Assembly: GCF_024868665.1 (NCBI RefSeq)
Contig: NC_079901.1
Location: 3,967,300 to 4,031,299, forward strand
Origin: Triplophysa rosa
Lineage: Eukaryota > Chordata > Actinopteri > Cypriniformes > Nemacheilidae
Direction: 5' to 3'
Length of the DNA: 64,000 bases
Shown here: piece by piece, positions 54,887 to 64,000 of the stretch
Position numbering within the stretch: position 1 is the first letter of the stretch
Layout of the letters: each line of letters opens with the position of its first letter
Program-made: the position numbers and the translations under genes
Notes under the pieces: model-generated
Told to the model about the DNA's origin: nothing
The model's database searches: none
What the model saw: only the letters and a program-made list of their open reading frames with translations

Positions 54887-55360
54887 CTTACAATAGCTGA
54901 ATAATTTGCAATAGATCGGCGATAATATCCACAGAAGCCAAGAAATGATCTCAGAGCCTTTAAGTTGGTTGGCTGAAGCCAACTAGTCACAGCTGCTACC
55001 TTTTCTGTGTCCGTTGCTATCCCTTCTTTAGACACAATGTGTCCAACATACTTAACACGGGGCAAGCAGAATTGACACTTATCCAGCGACACCTTTAACC
55101 CAGCCTCTTCCAGACGATCCAAGACTTTAAGAAGTCTTTCTTCGTGTTCCTCCAACGACCTCCCAAAGACTATGACATCATCCAAATAGACTAAGACTTG
55201 GAGTAGATTCATATCGCCGATGGCTTTCTCCATAAGCCGTTGAAAAGTCGCGGGAGCTCCCATGATTCCTTGTGGCATTCGTTCAAATTGGTAAAAGCCC
55301 AGTGGGCAGATAAAGCAGTCTTTTCCTTGTCCTCATTGGCCATGGCTATCTTCGCAAATC
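54887..55360 (-). pseudogene. Element copy 2: reverse transcriptase, second half
   Basis: Identical in translation to 43810-44283, including VLVYLDDVIVFG. Interrupted from RNase H by the MITE and frame-shifted from the first half of RT. Confidence 0.9.
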
Positions 55361-57528
55361 GAGGACCGAAAACCACTGACTACCAGCGTGACAGTCCAGA
55401 GCCTCATCAATCTTTGGAGTTGTGTATTGGTCAGGAACTGTTCTTGTATTAAGGGTCCTGTAATCGATACAATCCTAACAGCTCCGTTCCTCTTCCTTGC
55501 AATAACTATGGGGGATGTGTATGGACTGCGAGACTCACTGATAATACCTGCGGCATGCAGCTCTTGTAGATGCTTTCTGACATCATCTATGTCAGCGGGT
55601 GTGATCCTTCTAGAGCGCTCCCGAAAGGGTCTTGGATCAGAAAGGCGGATTCTATGCTCTACTCCTTTAGCAAGTCCTACATCCCACTCGTGACTGGAAA
55701 AGACATTTGTCCTTTTGCTCAGTTGTTTCTGCAATCTTTCCTTCCACTCCTCTGAAATCGGTGAATCCCCGAAGTTAAACAAGTTAGGGTCAAGTGTCTT
55801 GTCACAGCCCTCATTCACAGACACGGGGTTTACTGGATCAGCAGTGAACAAGTGACCAATAACAGTTCCCAAAGGTATGACCACCTCCTTTGGTGACTCA
55901 TTCTGTACAGGCACAGCAAAGTTATTGTTTTTTAGTATATCACTTGATACTACTACCGACTGGACCAGAACTCCTGCTGGCAGTGAAGTTACAGAGGAGG
56001 CATCCATCATCAGAATCTCACGCCCTAATGGCTCTGTTGCTTCCACTTCACCCTTTACACAGCAACCACTCGTGGGTGGGAGAATCAAAGGGTCTGAACC
56101 TGACAACTTCACACATCCGACAGCATCATCTTCCCCACCAGAGGCATCAAGAGCTAGAGAGGAAGGTGTCTTTCCCATAACTGAGGTAGGTTTCACTTTA
56201 ATACCCATGGTATGTGTGATATCGGTTCCAGTTGACTCTTTACACAATTGGGCCAAACGTGTGAACAACCTGGCATTGGTGCCAAGGATCACAGGAGTCT
56301 GATCGGGGCTCTTTGGGCCAGGACAAATCAGGGCGAGCACAGAAATGGTCTCAGAGTTTCCAGTAATCTCCGGGAATTCAACAGTTACAACAGCATATCC
56401 AAGGTATGGGTAGCTAGAGTCACTCAAACCCCACACAGCTAATCCCAACACAGGGTGAATGGGGACCTCTGATAAATATTTCTTGTACCAGTTTTCGAAG
56501 ACTATGGTCATTTGAGAGCCACTATCTAGCAATGCAATGCATGGGTGGCCATTCATGCACAAATGTACAGTGGAGGGGGGACCTATAAGTCCTTCTGGAA
56601 TCTGTTTTTCCATATCAGCATAAACAGCACTCTTTTTCGCTGAACAGACAGTGGTGCTCGCTTCAGGTGCTGGGTGTGATCCTTTTTGTCCACTCCTCAT
56701 TTTCCGATTTGACCAAATCAATTTCTGAATTACTAGATTCTTGTTCTCGGGGTTTTGGCATTTTGTTGCTATGTGCCCTTCCTCTCCACAGTTGTAACAA
56801 ACATACTCCTCTGGCCCATTACACTGTTTGGTTTTACCAGCTGATGATTGTCTGGCAGTAGAGGCATTCAGTGTAAGGGCTGAGGTGTCAACTTTGCGAC
56901 TTTCCTTGTTAGCCACTTTCTGTAGACTTTTCACTTGTCTTTTCAAAGCAGAAATTTCTCCATCCTGTTGGGTGTCCCAGGAGGATCCTGTAGTATCTTG
57001 GGTGCTTTTATGATCTATCACTGTCTGTGGTTGGGCATTGGCCACCATAGTGGCAAACTGAGACTTTAACTCTTTTAATTCAGCTTTGAGGGTTAGAACT
57101 TCCTTATGCTTAACCTCCATATCCACATTAGTACAAGCCTTATGCACTCTTGCAGTCAACATTGCACGAGAAGATTCATATTCTTCTTCAGTACGAACTT
57201 CACTTAACAGATCTAGGAAGCTAGGCGGTTTGCTCTTTGTCTCCCGAAGTCTCAGTTGGAACATCATCATGTCAGCATTAACAGCCCCTCGAAGCAGTTG
57301 TTCAAGACGGACTTTATCTCTGTAGTCGCCTGGTATGCCCCCTCTCTGTACTACTTTATTCAGAGCATGTTCCAGCCTTCTTAGAAATTCTGAAAGTTTC
57401 TCCCCGGTGTGTTGCTGCTTTAACCGGAAGGCAAAATAAAGATCATCTCCTGACTCGGCAGATCCAAAAGCTTGCTCGAGAGCGTGTAAGTACTCTTCTG
57501 GACTGACCTCAGCAGCCGCACCACACAC
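55333..57528 (-). CDS. Element copy 2: Gag (CA/NC), protease and RT start
   Basis: 731 codons, same domain order as 44256-46451: capsid C-terminal part, coiled coil, CYNCGEEGHIATKC knuckle, ALLDSGSQMTIV protease site, RT entry. Three residue differences seen: RLKQQH for RLMQQH, DMMMFQ for DMMLFQ, and ERLQKQ for ERLRKQ. Ends after VRIV by the same frame shift as copy 1. Confidence 0.9.
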   Translation of the reverse strand: MCGAAAEVSPEEYLHALEQAFGSAESGDDLYFAFRLKQQHTGEKLSEFLRRLEHALNKVVQRGGIPGDYRDKVRLEQLLRGAVNADMMMFQLRLRETKSKPPSFLDLLSEVRTEEEYESSRAMLTARVHKACTNVDMEVKHKEVLTLKAELKELKSQFATMVANAQPQTVIDHKSTQDTTGSSWDTQQDGEISALKRQVKSLQKVANKESRKVDTSALTLNASTARQSSAGKTKQCNGPEEYVCYNCGEEGHIATKCQNPENKNLVIQKLIWSNRKMRSGQKGSHPAPEASTTVCSAKKSAVYADMEKQIPEGLIGPPSTVHLCMNGHPCIALLDSGSQMTIVFENWYKKYLSEVPIHPVLGLAVWGLSDSSYPYLGYAVVTVEFPEITGNSETISVLALICPGPKSPDQTPVILGTNARLFTRLAQLCKESTGTDITHTMGIKVKPTSVMGKTPSSLALDASGGEDDAVGCVKLSGSDPLILPPTSGCCVKGEVEATEPLGREILMMDASSVTSLPAGVLVQSVVVSSDILKNNNFAVPVQNESPKEVVIPLGTVIGHLFTADPVNPVSVNEGCDKTLDPNLFNFGDSPISEEWKERLQKQLSKRTNVFSSHEWDVGLAKGVEHRIRLSDPRPFRERSRRITPADIDDVRKHLQELHAAGIISESRSPYTSPIVIARKRNGAVRIVSITGPLIQEQFLTNTQLQRLMRLWTVTLVVSGFRSSICEDSHGQ

Positions 57529-57542
57529 AGCTTTGATGATTT

Positions 57543-58130
57543 CTAATGCAGGGCCTCGTAAGCTTTCAAAACTCTCCTCTTCTTCTCTTTTGCAGGGTCG
57601 TCGCTCTCCTCTACCATCAGCCAGGCCTGCTCTATCCAGTGTTCAAATTGTTCCTCACCAGCAGGAGTAGGTATAGTGCCTGAAAATACTCTCAATCTTC
57701 TGTAACCTCCACTCTCACCGATTTTGCCTGTTTTTTCTAACAGTATAATAATAGCATCAGGGGCGCTACTTTCAGTAGGAGAAGAGGTAAACAAAGCTTG
57801 TACTTTTTTGCTGAATTCTCCTGAATCCGTTGCATCCACACTAGAAACAATAATGTGCCAAAGAGTTGTTCCAGCAGCAAAGGTTACTTCAGGAGGCAGT
57901 TGTTTGGGGTCTATTTTCTCTTTGCATTCACATAGTACTAAGAAGCTATTAAGTTTGGTTTTGTACATCCTGCCTCTTACACGCACACGTCCAAGATATT
58001 TTATACACAGCATCGTGTCTTCAATTTGTGCTGTCTCCAAATCATCAGGTATGACAATCATCAGAGCGTATTCTTCTTGTAGTGCTTCTCCCTTGCACCA
58101 ACCCCTGAGCTCTTCTCTAATCTGCTGCAT
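57543..58130 (-). CDS. Element copy 2: Gag N-terminal part (PNMA-like)
   Basis: 195 codons, one residue different from copy 1 (MQQIREE for MQQFREE). RRM-like PNMA N-terminal fold (LGRVRVRGRMYKTKLNSFLV). Shares the one-base shift that separates it from the capsid frame. Confidence 0.88.
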   Translation of the reverse strand: MQQIREELRGWCKGEALQEEYALMIVIPDDLETAQIEDTMLCIKYLGRVRVRGRMYKTKLNSFLVLCECKEKIDPKQLPPEVTFAAGTTLWHIIVSSVDATDSGEFSKKVQALFTSSPTESSAPDAIIILLEKTGKIGESGGYRRLRVFSGTIPTPAGEEQFEHWIEQAWLMVEESDDPAKEKKRRVLKAYEALH

Positions 58131-58210
58131 TTTGACTCTGTACTTTTGATCTGTGTATCAACTTTTCACAAGATTGTTATATATACAATATAATCCAAAG
58201 TTTTCTTTCC

Positions 58211-58235
58211 AGATCCCAGCGGAGCCTCCATTTTA
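58211..58235 (-). other. Primer-binding site region, copy 2
   Basis: Identical to 47135-47158 on the minus strand (TGGAGGCTCCGCTGGGATCT) next to the 5' LTR. Confidence 0.55.
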
Positions 58236-59551
58236 TGTAGCGCCCTACTCCCTTAAGGTAAATTGGAATGGGCCTTAGGTTCTTTAAGTTTTAGATCTCT
58301 CTACAATCTTATAGATATTATGGCATTTGTATTAACAAACCTTCTTGTTCTGGGATACCCTCAAGTATAGCAACTGCTAAATTACAAGTAAACCCACATG
58401 CAATAGTAAATCCAAACAGGATTTAATAAACAAATGTATAAAATAAATAATAAAGCAGAAAAATGATAATACACTACTACATGAAATACTTGGTTTTGGA
58501 TTAAATAAGTAAGTAACACTAGACTGCTTATCAAACCCTCTCAAACTATATTATTTCAGCACAAACCTTGTAGTCAGTGAATCCTAAACAATACTTCAAA
58601 CGTGCACACCCCACCTTTAACTGTTAGTAGGATGTGAAATAAAATGGTTACCATTTTACAGCATCTCAACAATATTCAAAACAGTGTTTAACCGTTGTAT
58701 TCAAACACCCAGTAATACCAGATATACCCACGTCTCTTCTTTCAAATTCAAGCGTAACGTCCATGTAAATGTCCCAGGAGTCGCTCAATGTTCAAAAATG
58801 CAAACGAAAAATAACGTAAATGTTGCAGGCCTGATACGACGCTGGCGTGCGGTGATGCCTTACAACGTGCCGCTTCACTCAATGGGCAACATAAACAAGA
58901 TGGTGGTTACCTTTGCAGATGAACGTTCAGGCCGTACACTTAACCACGTCTCCGCAGAACGAGAGCAACCCGTTCAATAAATCCAACAGCGGTTCAGCGC
59001 ACATGTCCCCGAAGACAGAGGAACCACTGAGAATCTCCGGTATCTCAGGGCGTTATCTGGCTACTTATCTCCGCAGAACGTCCGGTAAGAGACTCGATAC
59101 ACTTTTGTGTTTCACTGCAGCGAACTCGAATGTCTCTCACGTCCTTCTCAGCTCCGTTTCGTAAAAAGCAGAATCAATTACAAATTACGTTAAGATCAAC
59201 AGGAGAAATTGCTATCTCCTACATCTTACTTAATAGTTATACCAACTTTTAAGTAGTTATCTTGTCGACAACCGTAAGATTGGCACTATTTCATTACATC
59301 ACAGCGTCTCTCTCTTCGCAGCTAGCTCTCGTCCCGCCCTCCGAACAGTTCAACCAATCCTGACCTTCAACAGCAGGCACGTAAATTAAAGCAACAGTAC
59401 AATGTCTTCATAAACTTACACTTAATACATTTTCTCTTCAACCCCTCAAAGGAACATATACATATTTTAACCCAGGAAACAAACAATATACATTGAAAAT
59501 AAATTATTGTTTGTTTAACACCCCACTGTATAAGAAGTATAGCCACACTCA
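58236..59551 (-). repeat. LTR copy 3 (5' LTR of element copy 2), 1316 bp
   Basis: Same ends and length as 36420-37735, no difference noticed by eye. Has the primer-binding site on its left and the shared spacer on its right. Confidence 0.93.
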
Positions 59552-62500
59552 GGGCAACAAAAACTTTTTATGCTACTAAAAGATGTATTTATGCAAAAAC
59601 AGCAATATCACCCATAAACTATTTGTCTTTATTGTCAATAAGAATGAAGTGTAACAATGGCATGCTAAACAATTTTAACATATTATATTATTTGACAATA
59701 ATCATGATTAAAATATCAACAGTAATATTAAGATAATGTTTTTAATATTTCAGTCCACTGTAAAGAGTGCCTGTTTCTAATATTTATTACATGTGATATG
59801 CTCCTCTAACTGAGTTTAAAGACAGCATCAGCCTTAAACTTTGTTTTTGTCTTTTCTTATCTTTTATCTTTTCATAATGTATTCAGATGCATTTAAAATT
59901 ACATTAATCTTTATTGGGCTGTGGTGTAAATACAGTTAAATACATGTACACTGTAAAAAAATTAGACGTAAAATAATGGTGAAATGCATGGCAGCACAGG
60001 GTGCCAAAGGCTTACCATTAACAGAAATAGCGGTACACCCTGAACTGAGGTCACGTGTTTTAACTGTGAACATAAGAAAACGTTTGTGTACCATACAATA
60101 AAATAACATGTTTTCACTGTAGTATGAATTGATTCGTCTGTTAAATAAAAAAATGACTTTAATTAAAATGGTTGAATTTATATATATCGGTAAAATGAAA
60201 AAGCAACAGTATTCAAACTATAAAAGTACACTGACAAAGCTTTATGTGTGTGTTTTACTACTTTTAAACAAGTACTTTGTTAATTGAGTTGTTTACTCAA
60301 CTGCTAATATTATTCTATTTTGTTTAATTGTGTACAAAGCAAGCAAAGACTATGAGGTGACAGACTGCACAACCACATGAAGACTCAAAAGTGGACAGAC
60401 CATAGAGCTTTAACTCTCTTATATAGAGATGTGTTCTGTGTCATATACACAAACACAAAACACCATCAGGGTAACACACGTTACGGGACAATTATAGTAT
60501 AAACATTAACTAAACAACTTATAATGTTAAAAAACACTCTAATGTACACAGCTGCTAAAACAAATATATAAAGAAACTAAGTGATTAATGAAATATGACA
60601 TGTTGTGCAGAGTTAAACAGGGAATTGTGGGAAAGTCCTTTACAGTTTTTCACAGTATATATGAAGGTTATTTACAATTTAATTCTACAGAGATGTCAGT
60701 GTAAAGAAATAGTGAACTGCACGGCAGCACAGGGTGCCAAACATTGACCATCAACAGAAATAACGTCTGTACACTGTGAACTGAAGTGACGTGATCTGAA
60801 CAAACTGACTGTGAAATTAACAGAGAAATTCTGTAGTTCTAACAGAAGTATTCTGGCAACCAGTGTTTTCTGTAAGAAATCCTCATTAAACTCCACAAAC
60901 ACCATCACCACCTTCACTTATTACAACACCATCACTTTATTTCTGTTGTGCATTTACAAAAGAACTTATTGACAATAAACACACGTTTAGATGTTGACGG
61001 TTGTTGTTTAGTCACCATTATGGAGAACAGTGTTTGCTTTACTTGGGCTCTTGACTTTACCTTCAGGTTTTCATTAGCTTTTATGGCTGAAAAAAGCTGA
61101 GAGAAAGTGTTTTCGTGTTCTTTCTGATGGTGAGAGTCATCATCTACTGGCCTGTCTCCATTCATGTATTCCCTGGTTTAAAGTGCTTTTGTGATGCTCC
61201 CAGACATTACAGTATTAAGTGATATTGTGAAGGACTTTAAAACACATCATGCACATTAAAAATGATAAACCATGAGATACACAGACATCAAGATTCAGCC
61301 TGTTCATCTCAACAATGGTGATAACTAACAAACTATTCAAATAAATGCAATGCATTCTGGGTTCCAATCATAGTACGAAACTCATCCATGATTCCCAGCA
61401 TGCATTGCAACATGAAGCGTTTCATTTAAGGTCACCACTGTTGAGATTCATACATTGATTATTCATGTCTATGTGTGAAAAACCAGCTCCTGTATTTTAA
61501 TGTACATTATGTTTTCAAAATCTGTTCATATGAATGTTATCACAAGAGATCTGTGCTTTCAGGCAAAGCTCATTCACACAGATATAACAAAAACCAAACA
61601 AAAACATGAATCACTTAAAACCAACACTCAACTAGATGAAGATTTAAATCATCATCAACCAGACAAATAAATCTGATCACTTTTTCTTTTGAGTGTCCTT
61701 CATTTTCCAGTCCAAAGCAAAAGCACAGTATATTAAATCAAGGGCGAAGAGCCCAACTAAAGTAAACACTGATCACATTAATGGTGACTTTAAATAACAA
61801 TGAAACATCAAGTCATTCATGTCCTGTAGCATGTTGATTTGTGAAAGTCCCTGTGAAGCAGAAGTGGTGATTGTCTTCGGTTTTCTGACATATTTCACAA
61901 TGAAACTAAATATCAAATGAGGAAGAATAGTGGGTGTGGCTCATGTTTTCTACTGTGATTGATTGGATGAATAAAAACAACATGTTCTGCTCAAGCCATC
62001 AAACTCACTTCATCAGAGAAAGATCACCACTAGAAGTGAATTTTCAGATTTCATGATAATTACTTTTGTTTAAAAGAAAACATAGTTTTTTTGAGTAACA
62101 TGGAAAAATGTCAATTTGGTGTAAATGTATTGCGTTTTATGGAATTTTACTATTTTAATAAAAAAAATGTGAAAATACTGTTACGTTATACTGCATTTTC
62201 CCTGTAAAAATACATTTATTTTTTACAGTGTATAGATAGCATATAATTAATATTTACATTTATCACAAAGAACTGTGAATTCTACATGGTGTAAATAGAA
62301 TATATAAGGCAAGTAGTACATGTAGCCGCTGCTAAATTCCACTGGGAAAATATAGACTATATTTGGTGTCAATGTGTGTTTTTTTAAATATTTTTTACAG
62401 TTATGATAAAAATGTGATATGGCTGTGAAATTCTAATGGATTTTCAGTAAAAATACACTTTATCCAACTCTGACAATAAAATAAACATGAACATTTGTTA

Positions 62501-62815
62501 AAGGATATGTCAGGTTAACAATACACAACAATGACTTTAATTTAAAGGAAATAGACGTTTTTTTTCCAGTAACATATTTAATCAGTTAAAGAACAGGCGA
62601 CATGTACATTAGGTGTCAATGTATGCATTTTTATGGAATTTCACAGTTCTGATTAAAATGAGATGTTACTGTTAAATTCTACAGTTTTTTCTCTGTAAAA
62701 ATACATTTATTTTTTACAGTGTACGACTTTTCCCCACATAAACTCCTAATTACTTGAATATTAATAGTTAGTAAGGTAGTTCTTAGGTTTAGGTATTGGG
62801 TAGGATTAGGGATGT
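59552..62815. repeat. Spacer, third copy
   Basis: Near-identical to 37736-40999 at a constant offset of 21816. Differences seen: A to T within GACAATAAAATAAAC and AAAGGATATGTCAGG, and C to T in GTAAAAATACACT. Confidence 0.9.
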
Positions 62816-63870
62816 TGTCAGAGCTCGGGTCTAGCACTACTGGTTTTTGTCTGTCTGGTCCTTTGTTTGTTTCTGTCGAGCATTTGACAGTTGCTATGTG
62901 CCCCAGGACCGCGTGTGGGTGGCCCCGCCCCCTTGTTACCTATCACCTACTCTTTGTTTGATTCACCTGGGTTCCTCGTTAACTCTCATTCTCCCCAACT
63001 GGTTTCTCATTTCATCTTCTGATTATCCCCCCTTTTTATTCCCTGTGTGTTCAAGCGTTCTGTGTCAGTCCGTTACTGTTTGTTTTGTGGCGATCGCTGG
63101 CTGTCTCATCCGGTGAGTCGGTCTAGTCTTGTTGTTTGTTGTTTCCAGTTTTATTAATCACCGTGTCTTGTCCAGGCTCCAGTGCTGCTTTCACCCTGTC
63201 CTGTTCTTGCTGCTCCTGCTTTGATTATCTTCGCTACAGACATCAAGTGGCGGCTATCTGCCGAGGATGATCACCGAGGCGAGTCGAGCACTTCTTCTCC
63301 CGGGAAACCTCCGTCCTGGGATTGTATCGTTGCCATCAGCTAACGGACTGTGGCCTGGGTTCGTGACCGCTTTGTACGAATCCTCATCGGGGATTTACCA
63401 TCGCTTACCTCTCTGGTTTCCCAGATGTGACTTTTTCACCGGGCAGCTAACTTTCCCTGGATGGACGGTTGTGGACTGCGCCAACTCCTTCAATCCCTGC
63501 TTGCTGCGGACGTTCAGTGGATTACAATTGGGGGTTCCCCGGTTGCTGCGGACACTCTGTGAATTAACTTTTGGTTTTCCCCACTTGCTGCGGACGTTCA
63601 GTGGATTACAATTGGGGGTTCCCCGGTTGCTGCGGACACTCTGTGAATTAACTTTTGGTTTTCCCCACTTGCTGCGGACGTTCAGTGGAATTATTTTTGG
63701 GGTCTTCCCCCGCTTCCCCCTAACGGTCTATTGGCCGAGCGCTCGAGCCTTTGCCTTTTTCTTTTTTTGGATTTATTCTTTTGTCAGAGACTGTGTTCTG
63801 CCTTGTTCTTGAGTGAGGGATTGACTCATTAAAAACTTCTCGATCCTGCATCTGGCTCCAGTGTCTTACA
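62816..63870 (+). repeat. 5' LTR of the plus-strand gypsy element, second copy
   Basis: Same ends as 41000-42132. Has a 7-bp expansion (GTTGTTTGTTGTTTCC) near 63135 and one fewer 85-bp VNTR unit, which together explain the 78-bp length difference. Confidence 0.8.
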
Positions 63871-63884
63871 GAACGGACTGACCA

Positions 63885-64000
63885 ATGATGGAGTCAGCAG
63901 GATCGGACCCCCTACGCTCCGCCCTTGCCCAACAGGGCGCCTTGCTCGGGCAACAGTCCACGCGTTTAAACACCACTGTCCAGGAAATGGGGGCACTCAG
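63885..64000 (+). CDS. Gag start of the plus-strand gypsy element, cut by window end
   Basis: MMESAGSDPLRSALAQQGAL and on, identical to 42147-42262. Whether it continues as an intact gag or breaks into minus-strand pol as at 42342 lies outside the window. Confidence 0.75.
   Translation, partial: MMESAGSDPLRSALAQQGALLGQQSTRLNTTVQEMGAL

Noticed and set aside
1..64000. tRNA, rRNA or snRNA genes
   Set aside because: None recognised on either strand by A/B-box, T-loop or known conserved words.

Overview
The window is nuclear DNA of a teleost fish, most likely a cyprinid (inference). Grounds: dense hAT, Harbinger-like and palindromic MITEs of kinds common in cyprinids, Ty3/gypsy retrotransposons, a LINE with a restriction-like endonuclease, a THAP exon, a P2X7-like first exon and a HECT gene of a teleost type. 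There are no operons. Nearly all recognisable protein coding belongs to mobile elements, most of it broken. Single Ns (8850, 12988, 18746) and a run of N (35013-35339) mark assembly gaps.

Layout. 1-2330: tandem satellite, unit about 535 bp, alternating A and B monomers. 3421-4264: four CCAAT boxes at exact 27-bp spacing before a P2X7-like first exon, opposed by a THAP exon on the minus strand. 5560-8400: dead minus-strand LINE with apurinic-type endonuclease absent and a C-terminal restriction-like nuclease. 8572-8849: 99-bp repeats. 9-15 kb: microsatellites, MITEs and a pair of about 700-bp inverted arms (11016-11712 and 15140-15838). 15840-18830: broken minus-strand Ty3/gypsy element split by a solo LTR that itself carries an hAT fragment. 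20.8-22.9 kb: two hAT elements with 8-bp target duplications. 23-28.5 kb: minisatellite, two MITEs and possible promoter/first-exon sequence.

28733-35622: a 6.9-kb DNA transposon with long terminal inverted repeats of about 220 bp. It carries the N-terminal part of an integrase-type transposase (+) and, convergently, a multi-exon gene with two C2HC fingers and a HECT-like domain (-). A Ty3/gypsy copy has inserted into it and runs into the assembly gap.

36420-64000: a tandem arrangement with a period of about 11 kb, made of a 1316-bp LTR, a spacer and the body of a minus-strand Ty3/gypsy element with a PNMA-like gag. Unit 1 is 36420-47158, unit 2 is 47159-58235 and unit 3 starts at 58236 and leaves the window. 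Units 1 and 3 share a nearly identical spacer with a second, plus-strand gypsy LTR and gag start. Unit 2 has a longer pol, an older partial 3' LTR and a noisy 1.4-kb stretch that looks like unpolished long-read sequence.

How parts interact: insertions can be ordered by nesting (gypsy, then solo LTR, then hAT; HECT transposon, then gypsy; gypsy pol, then 460-bp hAT MITE, then block duplication). All homology calls are by eye from translated sequence; no search was run.
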